DNA of 64,000 bases from Blautia_A ammoniilytica (GTDB lineage Bacteria > Bacillota > Clostridia > Lachnospirales > Lachnospiraceae), in NCBI RefSeq assembly GCF_025566965.1, contig NZ_JAOQJL010000004.1, positions 1 through 64,000 on the forward strand. The letters are read 5' to 3'. This document shows positions 5,839-14,593 of the stretch, one piece after another (within the stretch, counting starts at the first letter, position 1; each line of letters starts with the position of its first letter). The notes under the pieces were generated by a model that did no database searches, was not told the DNA's origin, and was given only the letters and a program-made list of their open reading frames with translations. Made by a program: the position numbers and the translations under genes.

Positions 5839-7201
5839 CTTTGTCAGGAAGAAGACAATCCCTTATCGGTTCTCTGAAAAGCATAAGGATTATATCCGAA
5901 GATGCAAGAAGTGCTCTTATAACGTGGCAGAAGGTGCTGTACGTGCCGGCAAGACTGTTGATAACGTGTTTGCTTTTGCACATGAGCTGAAGACCACACC
6001 GGACAGGATCCATCTGGCAACAGGGTCTACTATGGCAAACGCCAAAATGAACATAGGGGACTGCAATGGGATGGGACTTGAATGGATCTTCCGCGGCCAG
6101 AGCCACTGGGGAAAGTACAAGGACAATGAAGCACTGTTCGTCAAGGGGCCGGCAACGCATTACAAACAGAAGATCGTGATCTTTGCAGGCGGTGCCAAAG
6201 AAGACAGTTACAAGAAAATCCGTGGTAACTCCTACGGAATGTGGATCGCAACAGAAATCAACCTGCATCACGATAATACGATTAAAGAGGCTTTCAACCG
6301 TCAGCTTGCAGCGAAACGCCTGAAAGTGTTCTGGGACCTGAACCCGGATAACCCAAGGGCTGCCATTTATTCAGAGTACATTGACAGATACCAGAAGCAG
6401 GAGGAAGAGGGCAACTTCCCAGGCGGTTATAATTACATGCACTGCACCATCTATGACAACATCAATATCACAGAAGAACGTCTTCATGAGATTGAGAGCC
6501 GGTATGATGTAAATTCTATCTGGTACATGCGTGATATCAAGGGGATGCGTGTGGTTGCCAACGGTCTGATCTTCCGCAGGTTTGCGGATGATATCAGCAC
6601 GAAGAAGTTCAGCTTTGCCATAAAGGATAAGCCGAAGGATATCATGGAGATCAATCTTGGCATTGACTTTGGTGGATCCGGTTCCGGTCATTCCTTTACA
6701 GCCACAGCGATCACAAGAGGCTTCCAGATGGTAATCCCATTAGCTTCTGAGCGGATCAGCTGCAAGGATGAAAGCGGTAATGCCATAGAGATTGATCCGG
6801 ACATGCTTGGCAGGATGTTCTGCAATTTTGTGCAGAGGATTCTGAGCCGTTACGGATATGTAACAGTGGTCTATGCAGACAGCGCAGAACAGACCTTGAT
6901 CGCCGGGATCCGCAGCAGCCTTAGGAAGAATGGCCTTGGCTGGGTCAGAGTTGAGAACGCATTGAAAACAGAGATCAATGACCGTATCAATGCAACATCT
7001 ATCCTGATGGCGCAGGGACGCTTCGCATACATGGATGGGGAGTGTGACAGCCTTGTAAATGCCCTGTGCACTGCAGTGTGGGATCCCAAGGAGCTGACAA
7101 GGAATGTAAGACTTGATGACGGAACCAGTGACATTGACTCATTAGACAGTTTTGAATATACGATCGAGCGGCAGATCAGCCAGCTCATCAGGTACGGGTG
7201 A
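5822..7201 (+). CDS. phage terminase large subunit
   Basis: 459 residues, PBSX/XtmB-like. The ATPase P-loop is GAVRAGKT (residues about 38-45), the Walker B region is MWIATEINL, and the coupling region is FWDLNPDNPR. The C-terminal RNase H-like nuclease has LGIDFGGSGSG and VYADSAEQTLIAGI carrying the acidic metal ligands. It pumps DNA into proheads and cuts concatemers. The ATG follows GAGGGGGAGATCT and overlaps terS; its stop overlaps the portal start. Confidence 0.95.
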   Translation: MAVISNFVRKKTIPYRFSEKHKDYIRRCKKCSYNVAEGAVRAGKTVDNVFAFAHELKTTPDRIHLATGSTMANAKMNIGDCNGMGLEWIFRGQSHWGKYKDNEALFVKGPATHYKQKIVIFAGGAKEDSYKKIRGNSYGMWIATEINLHHDNTIKEAFNRQLAAKRLKVFWDLNPDNPRAAIYSEYIDRYQKQEEEGNFPGGYNYMHCTIYDNINITEERLHEIESRYDVNSIWYMRDIKGMRVVANGLIFRRFADDISTKKFSFAIKDKPKDIMEINLGIDFGGSGSGHSFTATAITRGFQMVIPLASERISCKDESGNAIEIDPDMLGRMFCNFVQRILSRYGYVTVVYADSAEQTLIAGIRSSLRKNGLGWVRVENALKTEINDRINATSILMAQGRFAYMDGECDSLVNALCTAVWDPKELTRNVRLDDGTSDIDSLDSFEYTIERQISQLIRYG

Positions 7202-8571
7202 TGAATATGAATTATACAAATATGTATCAGGCATTGCGGAAGATCCTGGATAAGGATGAGCAGATTGATTATGCAATGAGCGGCAGGACTGCAGCACACA
7301 TAGAACTGTGGTCAAAGATGTATGAAGGCAGACCTCCGTGGGTCAACGAAACAACGCAGAGCGCAGGGATTGCGGCTGCTGTATCAGGAGAGCTCGCCAG
7401 ACTGACGGTCCTGGAAGTAAAAAGTGAAGTATCTGGAAGCGCAAAGGCTTCATACATGGACGAGGTTTACCAGAAAGTCATAGAGAAGCTGCGGATCCAG
7501 GTGGAATATGCAGATGCAAAAGGCGGACTGGTCTTTAAGCCGTATGTAAATGCAGACGGCATATCTATCCAGTACATCCAGGCAGACAACTTTTTCCCTC
7601 TGGAATTTGATACGGAAAAAATTACAAAGTGTGCATTCCTGGACCAGTTCCGGAAAAACAATGAGATATACAGCAGGATAGAGGTACATACCCTAAAAGA
7701 AGGTACCTTGAATATCCGGAACCGGGCATTTGTTTCCAAGACAGAGGGTATGCTTGGAACAGAGGTGCCTGTGGAATCCGTTGCCCGCTGGTCAGACCTG
7801 GCGCAGGAGATCACGATTGCAGGAACTGATAAGTTGCCTTTTGGTTATTTTAGGGTTCCGCTTGGAAACAATCAGGATTCTGAAAGCCCGCTAGGTGCAG
7901 CTGTGTTTTCGAGAGCCGTAGAACATCTGCAGGAGGCAGACCGGCGGTATTCGCAGATCAACTGGGAGTACGAAAGTAAGGAGACGGCCGTACACATTGC
8001 ACAGAGCCTGTTGAAGTACAGGAAGGACACGGACAGCTTTGAGTATCCTGCAGGCAAGAAAAGGCTGTACCGGGCAGTGGAGTATAATACCGGCGCAACA
8101 GATAAACCGTTTATGGATACCTTCTCGCCGGATATCCGGGATACATCTTACTTCAATGGTTGGAATCATCTTATGAGGATGATCGAATTTGACTGCAATC
8201 TGGCATATGGGACGATTTCAGACCCGAACAATACGGACAAGACTGCAGAGGAGATAAAAGCCAGTAAACAGCGGTCGTATTCTTTCGTGCAGAGCTGCCA
8301 GACGGCACTGCAGCACGCCCTGGAAGATCTGGTGGATGCAATTGCTTTCTGGTGTGATCTGTATCATCTGTGCCCTTCCGGGACATACCAGACTTCTTTT
8401 GACTGGGACGATTCCATCGTAACGGATGTGGAGTCAGAACGGCAGTCTGACAGGCTGGACGTTTCCATGGGAGCAATGTCCCTGTGGGAGTACCGTGCTA
8501 AGTGGTACGGGGAAACAAAAGAACAGGCAAAGGCAGCCATACAGCTGCCAGAGGATACGGTGGTTGAATGA
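7201..8571 (+). CDS. phage portal protein
   Basis: About 456 residues, the usual length for SPP1/PBSX-type portal proteins, directly downstream of the large terminase. The family-typical order is seen: an N-terminal part with ELWSKMYEGRPPW, a central region with WEYESKETAVHIAQSLLKY and RLYRAVEYNTG, and the stem and clip segment FDCNLAYGTISDPNNTDKTAEEIKASKQRSY. It forms the dodecameric DNA gate. Starts at GTG 7198 or ATG 7201 are equally possible; neither has a strong ribosome binding site, suggesting coupling to terL. Confidence 0.9.
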   Translation: MNMNYTNMYQALRKILDKDEQIDYAMSGRTAAHIELWSKMYEGRPPWVNETTQSAGIAAAVSGELARLTVLEVKSEVSGSAKASYMDEVYQKVIEKLRIQVEYADAKGGLVFKPYVNADGISIQYIQADNFFPLEFDTEKITKCAFLDQFRKNNEIYSRIEVHTLKEGTLNIRNRAFVSKTEGMLGTEVPVESVARWSDLAQEITIAGTDKLPFGYFRVPLGNNQDSESPLGAAVFSRAVEHLQEADRRYSQINWEYESKETAVHIAQSLLKYRKDTDSFEYPAGKKRLYRAVEYNTGATDKPFMDTFSPDIRDTSYFNGWNHLMRMIEFDCNLAYGTISDPNNTDKTAEEIKASKQRSYSFVQSCQTALQHALEDLVDAIAFWCDLYHLCPSGTYQTSFDWDDSIVTDVESERQSDRLDVSMGAMSLWEYRAKWYGETKEQAKAAIQLPEDTVVE

Positions 8572-10118
8572 CACAGGGGGAGATCGAAAAGCTGGCGGTG
8601 AAGACTGGCAATATATTTTCAAGCCTGGAAATTCGGATCATGATGGACATTGTGCGCCGGATCCGTGAAGCAGGCTTTGCAACAGCTTCTGCCTACTGGC
8701 AGATCAGCAGACTGCAGAGGCTTGGGCTGGCTGAGAAAGATATCCGTGAATGGATCCAAGAGGCACTGAAAGCATCCAATGAGGAAATGGAAAAGGTTTT
8801 TTCAGATGAAGTGTATGAGCAGTATTATAGTCACGAGAGGGCATATAAGCTGGCAGGCATGCAGCAGATCCCATTTGATGAGAATGTGCCTTTGCAACAG
8901 ATGGTAAAGGCTGTAAAAGCGCAATTGCAGGGGGAATACAAGAATATTTCTGGCTCTATGGGCTTTGCAATCCGTGATCCAGCATCAGGGAAGCTCCAGT
9001 ATTCACCGTTGATGGACTATTACAGATCCACAATGGATCAGGCTGTGATTGACATCCGGTCAGGGGCATTTGACTATAACACGGTGCTAAAACGAACAGT
9101 GGGCCAGATGACCGCTTCAGGCATCCGGTATATAGATTATGATTCCGGACACCATGACAGGGTGGATGTGGCAGCCAGAAGGGCGATCCTGACGGGCTTT
9201 AGGCAGGTACAGGCGAAGATCAATGAGCAGGTAGCTTCACAGCTTGGTACAGATATGTACGAGGTAAGTTATCACAGGGGCGCAAGACCTACCCATCAGC
9301 CATGGCAGGGGCGGGTGTACACAAAGCAACAGCTGACTGATATCTGTGGTCTTGGTACCGGTCCAGGTCTTCTTGGGTGGAACTGCTACCATGATTACCG
9401 GCCATTTATCCCCGGGGTTTCTGTACGGCGCTATACAGATGAACAGCTGGATCGGATGAACCGGGAAGAAAACACACCAAAGACATATAACGGAAAGCAG
9501 TACACCGTGTATGAAGCTCTCCAACAGCAGAGGAAGATGGAGCGCGTCATGCGTGCACAGCGCCAGAAGATAAAGCTGTTGGAAGAAGGCGGGGCTGATG
9601 AACAGGAAATCATTGCCGCAAAGGCCAGGTATCAGGGGCAGATGCAGACTTACAAGGATTTTTCTGAAAAGATGGATCTTCCGGGACAGAAAAAGAGGAT
9701 CATGCAGGACGGTCTGAGTGGGAAGTTCATGCCAACGAAGGTGGAACAGAAAATTCTTGAAGAATCTGAAATAAATGATAAAATAAAGACAGAGTTATCA
9801 GAAGCGAAGATAAAAGGTGTACCGAAGATAAACCCAGAGAAAGTGGATGTTTCAGAATTTACATTTGATACAGCTCACATTAATACAGAAAGAGAACACG
9901 GAGTTACCAGAGTTGAGGCAGAGAAGTTCATTAAAGAAGCAGACATTTCTCTGACACGTTGGAACGGCAGATTCATAAACTATTATGGACCTAACGGTGC
10001 AACATACGTGGATATGGAAAATAATAATATCCGAACAGCCTTTAAGAAAGAACAATTTGACGAACCGACGTTGAAGATTAGGGAGGTGGCAGAAAAATAT
10101 GGAACCAATAAAGGTTAA
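8568..10118 (+). CDS. minor capsid protein with C-terminal nuclease-toxin-like domain
   Basis: 516 residues. The first about 340 match the phage minor capsid 2 family, including SYHRGARPTHQPWQGRVY and GTGPGLLGWNCYHDYRPFIPG. A coiled-coil linker follows (about 345-400). The last about 90 residues (FDTAHINTEREHGVTRVEAEKFI through YYGPNGATYVDMENNNIRTAFKKEQFDE) look like a BECR-fold (PBECR) nuclease domain of the kind known to be fused to head proteins. It would be packaged and injected. The stop overlaps a 59-aa gene. Confidence 0.8.
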   Translation: MTQGEIEKLAVKTGNIFSSLEIRIMMDIVRRIREAGFATASAYWQISRLQRLGLAEKDIREWIQEALKASNEEMEKVFSDEVYEQYYSHERAYKLAGMQQIPFDENVPLQQMVKAVKAQLQGEYKNISGSMGFAIRDPASGKLQYSPLMDYYRSTMDQAVIDIRSGAFDYNTVLKRTVGQMTASGIRYIDYDSGHHDRVDVAARRAILTGFRQVQAKINEQVASQLGTDMYEVSYHRGARPTHQPWQGRVYTKQQLTDICGLGTGPGLLGWNCYHDYRPFIPGVSVRRYTDEQLDRMNREENTPKTYNGKQYTVYEALQQQRKMERVMRAQRQKIKLLEEGGADEQEIIAAKARYQGQMQTYKDFSEKMDLPGQKKRIMQDGLSGKFMPTKVEQKILEESEINDKIKTELSEAKIKGVPKINPEKVDVSEFTFDTAHINTEREHGVTRVEAEKFIKEADISLTRWNGRFINYYGPNGATYVDMENNNIRTAFKKEQFDEPTLKIREVAEKYGTNKG

Positions 10119-10278
10119 TTGTCCATTAATGGGGATGGAAATCGAAGATGGAATATGTTTTGATATTCACATGAATGTCGAAGGTTTGGCACCTGACTGG
10201 ACCATTCCAGATAAAGTGTTGAAGAAGAGTGATTATAAGCAAGTTTGTTTAAAGTGCCCGAATCATAGAGAGGATTAA
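10099..10278 (+). CDS. small Cys-containing protein (59 aa) after the capsid-toxin gene
   Basis: ATG 10099, with GGGAGGTGG upstream inside the minor capsid gene, and stop TAA 10276-10278. The 59-residue product has CPLMG near the start, GICFDIHM in the middle and CLKCPNH at the end, so four Cys that could bind zinc. A terminator follows at once. Its tight coupling to a gene with a toxin-like tail makes an immunity or accessory role conceivable, but this is only positional. Confidence 0.65.
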   Translation: MEPIKVNCPLMGMEIEDGICFDIHMNVEGLAPDWTIPDKVLKKSDYKQVCLKCPNHRED

Positions 10279-10280
10279 TG

Positions 10281-10311
10281 CCACCAGTCAGAAATGGCCG
10301 GTGGTATTTTT
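10281..10311 (+). terminator. rho-independent terminator inside the late operon
   Basis: CCACCAGTC (10281-10289) pairs with GGCCGGTGG (10296-10304), with one mismatch and one G-T pair, around loop AGAAAT. ATTTTTAT follows. It separates the packaging and portal genes from the small cargo genes at 10345-10954. Confidence 0.65.
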
Positions 10312-10344
10312 ATACCCATTTTTAAGAAAGAGAGGATATGAGAG

Positions 10345-10644
10345 ATGAAAAAATTATTTATCAGTCAGCCAATGAAAGGAAAGACAGATGAGGAAATTCT
10401 TGCAGAACGTAGGAAAGCGGTCAGAAGCGCAGAAAGAGTGTTAGGAGAAACCGTAGAGGTTATTGATTCTTTCTTCCAGTCAGCGCCAGTGGATGCAAAA
10501 CCGCTTTGGTATCTGGGTGAATCTTTGAAGCTATTAGCTACAGCAGACGTTGCATATTTTGTAACAGGTTGGAGTAAGGCTAGAGGGTGTAAGATTGAAC
10601 ATACTTGTGCTGTAGAATATAATATTGACCGACTGGAGGAATAA
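10345..10644 (+). CDS. DUF4406 protein (nucleoside deoxyribosyltransferase-like)
   Basis: 99 residues starting MKKLFISQPMKGKTDEEI, the DUF4406 signature. SQPM is followed by DVAYFVTGWSKARGCKIEHTCAVEYNI, where Asp and Glu positions match the nucleoside 2-deoxyribosyltransferase-like fold. These proteins are common in phages and may act on nucleotides. The ribosome binding site is AGAGAGGATATGAG. It lies between two terminators, as a cargo pair with the next gene. Confidence 0.8.
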   Translation: MKKLFISQPMKGKTDEEILAERRKAVRSAERVLGETVEVIDSFFQSAPVDAKPLWYLGESLKLLATADVAYFVTGWSKARGCKIEHTCAVEYNIDRLEE

Positions 10645-10675
10645 TTGCGCCGGCGCAAGTGAGGAGGTGAGAACG

Positions 10676-10954
10676 ATGAAATACCGAAAGAAACCTGTAG
10701 TCGTGGAAGCCTTTCAGCTGACGGATGATCCAGAATATGAATCTCCTCCCTGGTTCACCCAGGCGGTGGCAGATGAAAAGGTCTGGATTGACCGGAGCCT
10801 AAATGACGGACATATCTCCGTATACGGCTGTACGATCCAGACACTGGAAGGCAGGATGCACGCACGCCTGGGGGATTATATCATCCAGGGTGTGAACGGG
10901 GAGCTGTATCCTTGCAAGCCGGATATCTTTCTGAAGACTTACGAAGAAGCCTAG
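10676..10954 (+). CDS. conserved phage protein (92 aa)
   Basis: The start at ATG 10676 is chosen because GAGGAGGTGAG lies upstream and the conserved N-terminus MKYRKKPVVVEAFQLT begins there. The C-terminus LGDYIIQGVNGELYPCKPDIFLKTYEEA is a very common phage protein pattern in Firmicutes and other phages. No enzymatic role is known. A terminator follows at 11004. Confidence 0.75.
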   Translation: MKYRKKPVVVEAFQLTDDPEYESPPWFTQAVADEKVWIDRSLNDGHISVYGCTIQTLEGRMHARLGDYIIQGVNGELYPCKPDIFLKTYEEA

Positions 10955-11003
10955 GAAGGAGGTGATCCTGAATATCTCGGAGCTGTCCGTTAAACAGTGG
11001 TAA

Positions 11004-11034
11004 AGCACGCAGCGTTATGCTGGGTGTTATTTTT
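11004..11034 (+). terminator. rho-independent terminator
   Basis: AGCACGCAGC (11004-11013) pairs with GCTGGGTGTT (11019-11028), with one G-G mismatch and one G-T pair, around GTTAT; ATTTTTAT follows. It closes the cargo block before the scaffold gene. In the same gap AAGGAGGTGATCCTG precedes a 13-codon ORF (about 10963-11003), too short to call as a gene. Confidence 0.6.
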
Positions 11035-11121
11035 ATGCTTTCGTCAGCTGATCAGACGTAAAACAGTCGGTGATCCGTGGCTCACACACGTAAACCAAGA
11101 GTAAAAGAAAGGAAAAGGAAA

Positions 11122-11658
11122 ATGAAAAGAGAAGATTTAACAGCACAGGGACTGACAGCAGAACAGGTTGAGTTTGTTATGTCAGAGTACGGGAAAGAAG
11201 TAAATCCTTTGAAAGCAGAAAGGGATTCCTATAAGACCCAGCTGGATACAACACAGGCATCCCTGAAAGCTATAGAGGGAATCGATGCAGCCGGACTACA
11301 GACAAAAGTATCCGATCTGACAAAGCAGCTTCAGGGCAAGGACGCAGAGATTGAGAAGATCAAGTCCGATTATGCCTTTGATGCTTCTGTTAAAGACGCT
11401 ATCCGGAAAGCGTCCGGAAGGAATGAAAAGGCGATTATGGCTCTTTTAGATGTGGATACTTTAAAAGCATCCAAGAATCAGGCGCAGGACATTGAAGCAG
11501 CGCTTACAGCCCTGAAGAAAGACAATGATTACCTGTTCCAGTCAAATGTGCAGGTTCCCAGGGTGGTTTCATCCACTTCCGGGATTAACAATGATGTTCA
11601 GACTAAAAAAGAGCAGGCGAATGAAGCACTGAGATCCCTGCTCGGAAAAGGAGAGTAA
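11122..11658 (+). CDS. phage scaffold protein (GP20 family)
   Basis: 178 residues from ATG 11122 (GAAAGGAAAAGGAAA upstream). It is almost entirely helical, with a long coiled coil at about residues 20-90 (LKAERDSYKTQLDTTQASLKAIEG, LTKQLQGKDAEIEKIKSDYAF). It then has the Phage_GP20 C-terminal pattern KASGRNEKAIMALLDVDTLK. The placement directly before the major capsid gene is the canonical position. It guides prohead assembly and is lost from the mature head. Confidence 0.85.
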   Translation: MKREDLTAQGLTAEQVEFVMSEYGKEVNPLKAERDSYKTQLDTTQASLKAIEGIDAAGLQTKVSDLTKQLQGKDAEIEKIKSDYAFDASVKDAIRKASGRNEKAIMALLDVDTLKASKNQAQDIEAALTALKKDNDYLFQSNVQVPRVVSSTSGINNDVQTKKEQANEALRSLLGKGE

Positions 11659-11661
11659 AGA

Positions 11662-12858
11662 ATGCCAGTAAATATTACAAACAGAGCCGATGCGGAGGCG
11701 ATTATCCGCGAACAGATTGTATCCAGTATTTTTCAGGATGCGCCGAAAAATTCTGTATTTATGGGGATGGCAAGAAAGCTTCCCAACATGACCAGCAATC
11801 AGACCAGGATCCGTGTACTTGATTTCCTGCCAACTGCTTACTGGGTAGACGGCGATACAGGCATGAAGCAGACCACCAGACAGGCATGGGATAACGTATA
11901 TCTGAATGCCGGTGAGCTGGCTGTAATCGTGCCGATCCCGGATGCAGTACTTTCTGACACAGAATTTGACATCTTTGGCGAGATCACCCCACGTATCATG
12001 GAGGCCATTGGCCAGAAGGTGGATGCAGCTGTTATTTTTGGGGATAACCGCCCAAGGGAGTGGCAGGCAGATATCATTACCCTGGCAAGGCAGGCAGGAA
12101 ACAATGTGGCTGCTGCCACCGGAAAAGATTATTATGACCTGATCCTTGGAGATGGCGGCGTATTTGCCAAAGTAGAAACAGACGGCTTCGGCGTATCTGG
12201 AGCTGTGGCACCGATGAACTTTAAGGCAAAGCTCCGTGGCCTTCGTGACACAACAGGACAGCCAATCTTCAAGAGCAACATGCAGGATGTGGCAAGGTAT
12301 ACCCTGGACGGTGCGCCCATCACATTCCCGGAGAATGGAGGCTTCTATCCGGAAATCGCTCAGCTTGTGGTTGGTGATTTCGGTCAGGCTGTGTACTCCA
12401 TTCGTCAGGACGTAACCGTGAAGATTCTGGATCAGGGTGTTATCCAGGATCCGGTAACAAAGGAAATCGTGTACAACCTGGCACAGCAGGATATGACCGC
12501 ACTTCGTGTTGTATTCCGTATGGGCTGGGCACTTCCGAATCCGGCTACACGGATGAACGAAGACCGTACCGGCTGTGCATTTGCATACCTGGAGCCGGGT
12601 ACTCCTGCTACTACCCAGAAAGTTACCTTTACTGTAACGGATGGCGCAGAATCCAGCCCGAAAGCGTATGCAGGTGCACGAATTAACGTAGACGGTGCAA
12701 TCCTTGTGACCGGAGCTGATGGAAAAGCAGAGTTTAACCTGCGTGCAGGTACATACACTGCGAAGATCAGCAAGAAAGGCTTCATCACAGTGACTGAAAC
12801 CTTCACGGTAGCATCCACTGCGGTAACAAAGGCGATCACCCTTACAGCACAGTCCTGA
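11662..12858 (+). CDS. major capsid protein with C-terminal Ig-like domain
   Basis: 398 residues. Residues about 1-310 are an HK97-fold major capsid protein (IFQDAPKNSVFMGMARKLPNM, VDGDTGMKQTTRQAW, VIFGDNRPREW). The last about 80 residues (VTFTVTDGAESSPKAYAGARI, GADGKAEFNLRAGTYTAKISKKGF) form a carboxypeptidase-regulatory or Ig-like beta-sandwich. This would decorate the capsid surface and may bind mucus or glycans, as proposed for Ig-like capsid domains. GGAGAGTAAAG precedes the ATG. Only three bases separate it from the scaffold gene. Confidence 0.9.
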   Translation: MPVNITNRADAEAIIREQIVSSIFQDAPKNSVFMGMARKLPNMTSNQTRIRVLDFLPTAYWVDGDTGMKQTTRQAWDNVYLNAGELAVIVPIPDAVLSDTEFDIFGEITPRIMEAIGQKVDAAVIFGDNRPREWQADIITLARQAGNNVAAATGKDYYDLILGDGGVFAKVETDGFGVSGAVAPMNFKAKLRGLRDTTGQPIFKSNMQDVARYTLDGAPITFPENGGFYPEIAQLVVGDFGQAVYSIRQDVTVKILDQGVIQDPVTKEIVYNLAQQDMTALRVVFRMGWALPNPATRMNEDRTGCAFAYLEPGTPATTQKVTFTVTDGAESSPKAYAGARINVDGAILVTGADGKAEFNLRAGTYTAKISKKGFITVTETFTVASTAVTKAITLTAQS

Positions 12859-12875
12859 TAAAGGAGGGAACGTCC

Positions 12876-13265
12876 ATGTACGCTGATTATGGTTATTATA
12901 CTGACGGCTATCTGCTGGGGCGTTCCCCGGCAGTGCCAGAAGCAGTATATCCATACTGGGAAAAACAGGCAGAACGTGTGCTGAACCAGTACACCTTTAG
13001 TCGTCTGGCTTCCAATTTCGGGCTTATTACGGACGAAGTGAAAGATTGTACCTGTGAGCTTGCAGAACTGCTGTATCAGGCGGACAGGGTCTCACAGCAG
13101 GCATCTGAACAGGGCGGCATCCTTACATCATTTTCCAATGACGGGGAATCCGGAACCTTTGACCTGTCCCAGTCAAACTTCACAGAGGAAGGGAAAGCCA
13201 GGAAGACGAAGGAGATCATTTGCCGGTATCTGGGGAACACCGGACTTTTGTATCAGGGGGTGTAA
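12876..13265 (+). CDS. head-tail connector protein
   Basis: 129 residues, preceded by AAAGGAGGGAACGTCC. It is the first gene after the major capsid, the usual position of the gp15/gp6-type connector that binds the portal. The mainly helical N-terminal half (YWEKQAERVLNQYTF, VKDCTCELAELLYQADR) and the Gly/Ser-rich loop before a final helix (KTKEIICRYLGNTGLLY) fit that family. The exact family is not certain. Confidence 0.7.
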   Translation: MYADYGYYTDGYLLGRSPAVPEAVYPYWEKQAERVLNQYTFSRLASNFGLITDEVKDCTCELAELLYQADRVSQQASEQGGILTSFSNDGESGTFDLSQSNFTEEGKARKTKEIICRYLGNTGLLYQGV

Positions 13266-13267
13266 GT

Positions 13268-13684
13268 ATGAACCAGAATTATACCCGCACCATTACCCTG
13301 TACAACCGGATCCGTGCCGGCGACAGCACGGATAAAAAGGAACACTGGAACCGGACGGTGCTCCATAACTGCTTCTGGAAATCACAGGTAAATACAGGCT
13401 TTAACGGTACCCAGGCAAGCGTCCAGAATACCTATGTGGTGCGGATCCCAAAGGATGAACGGTATCTTTCCTATGCAGAATATGTAAAGGATCCGGAGGG
13501 GCACTTTACAGCTTCCCAGGATGATCTTGTTGTCCTTGGGGAGTGCAGCGAAGAGATCAATGGAACTGCAGGGCACACAGCTGCGCAGGTGCTGAACAGA
13601 TGCAAGCCGGATGCATTTAAAGTGACAGCCTTTTCAGATAATACGGCATTTCCGCTGGCAAAGCATTACAGACTGGGGGGATGA
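13268..13684 (+). CDS. phage head-closure/minor structural protein
   Basis: 138 residues from ATG 13268, the start chosen because GGGGGTGTAAGT lies just upstream. The sequence is beta-rich (TRTITLYNRI, NTYVVRIPKDERYLSYAEY, DDLVVLGECSEEI), as in head-closure or stopper proteins, and it sits in the second slot after the capsid gene. I recognise the position better than the family. Confidence 0.6.
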   Translation: MNQNYTRTITLYNRIRAGDSTDKKEHWNRTVLHNCFWKSQVNTGFNGTQASVQNTYVVRIPKDERYLSYAEYVKDPEGHFTASQDDLVVLGECSEEINGTAGHTAAQVLNRCKPDAFKVTAFSDNTAFPLAKHYRLGG

Positions 13685-13687
13685 TCT

Positions 13688-14134
13688 TTGGACGTGAAGG
13701 TTGAATGGAACGGTACGCCGGAAGAGATTGTAAAGAAGAAGCTTGGCGGCAGACAGGGAATGTTGTTTCTTGCCAACCAGGCGGCTGCTTTAATGGATCC
13801 ATATGTGCCGGCCGATAACCTGGTACTTGCCCAGAACGTGGACATTACGGCCGATGAAGATACAGGATATATCACTTATAACAGCCCTTATGCACACTAT
13901 CAGTATATGGGTGAGATATACGGTCCCAATATTCCAATCTATGACGGTGGGGAACTTATGGGGTTCTGGTCACCACCCCATAAGACACCCACAGGCAGGA
14001 AGTTGAAATACAGCACATTCCGGCACCCTCTTGCAACGGACCACTGGGATCAGGCCATGATGACGGCAAGGAAGGACGAACTGACAGCTGCATATACAAG
14101 GTATCTGAAGGAGGGCGGTCATGACAAAACATGA
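13688..14134 (+). CDS. minor capsid/tail-completion protein
   Basis: 148 residues. The frame opens at TTG 13688 (GGGGGGATGATCT upstream) with a GTG six bases later. No ATG is near, so a rare start is used. The core (GMLFLANQAAALMDPYVPADNLVLAQNV, YNSPYAHYQYMGEIY) matches the minor capsid protein family that occupies the HK97 gp10 slot. It probably helps close the head or joins the tail. It overlaps the next gene by 14 bases. Confidence 0.75.
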   Translation: MDVKVEWNGTPEEIVKKKLGGRQGMLFLANQAAALMDPYVPADNLVLAQNVDITADEDTGYITYNSPYAHYQYMGEIYGPNIPIYDGGELMGFWSPPHKTPTGRKLKYSTFRHPLATDHWDQAMMTARKDELTAAYTRYLKEGGHDKT

Positions 14135-14564
14135 TGCTGTTAAGGCATTTTTCGAACCAAAGGTTGAGGAATTGTGCGGGGACATCCTTAACTTTAACTT
14201 TTCCCCAGAATCCCCTGACAGCTTCTCCCTGGTGACACAGTATTCAGATAAGGTTCTGAAGAGATACGTGTGTGGGGATGAACAAAAAGCCTATGGATTT
14301 TCCATTATCATTGTAAAGGCCTATTCTTCCGGGCAGGACGACCTGAACCTGGAAGCAATGAATTTTGCACAGGCTTTTATGGACTGGCTGGAAGACCAGG
14401 ACAGGCAGAAGAATTACCCGGACTTTGGGGAAAAATGCAGGATCCAGAAAATGGAAAACCTGCAGAATATGCCTAACCTGTCCGGGGTGAATTACCAGGA
14501 AGGACTGGCGCGGTACATGATCCAGGCACGGATCGTTTACCGGACCATTGCAAATGATTTTTAA
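14121..14564 (+). CDS. tail terminator/minor capsid protein
   Basis: 147 residues starting inside the previous gene with GGAGGGCGGTC upstream. It holds an alpha/beta pattern (AYGFSIIIVKAYSSGQDDLNLEAMNFAQAFMDWLE, then a C-terminal strand ARYMIQARIVYRTI) like tail terminator proteins that cap the tail tube. Its position just before the major tail protein agrees with that role. Confidence 0.65.
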   Translation: MTKHDAVKAFFEPKVEELCGDILNFNFSPESPDSFSLVTQYSDKVLKRYVCGDEQKAYGFSIIIVKAYSSGQDDLNLEAMNFAQAFMDWLEDQDRQKNYPDFGEKCRIQKMENLQNMPNLSGVNYQEGLARYMIQARIVYRTIANDF

Positions 14565-14593
14565 AGCCCTGATGGGCAGAAAGGAAGAAAAAT

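Noticed and set aside
11569..12954. 461-codon open frame on the minus strand across the capsid gene
   Set aside because: It is a shadow of the major capsid gene. Its composition is Cys/His/Ser-rich without domains, it has no ribosome binding site, and the plus-strand gene is clearly real.
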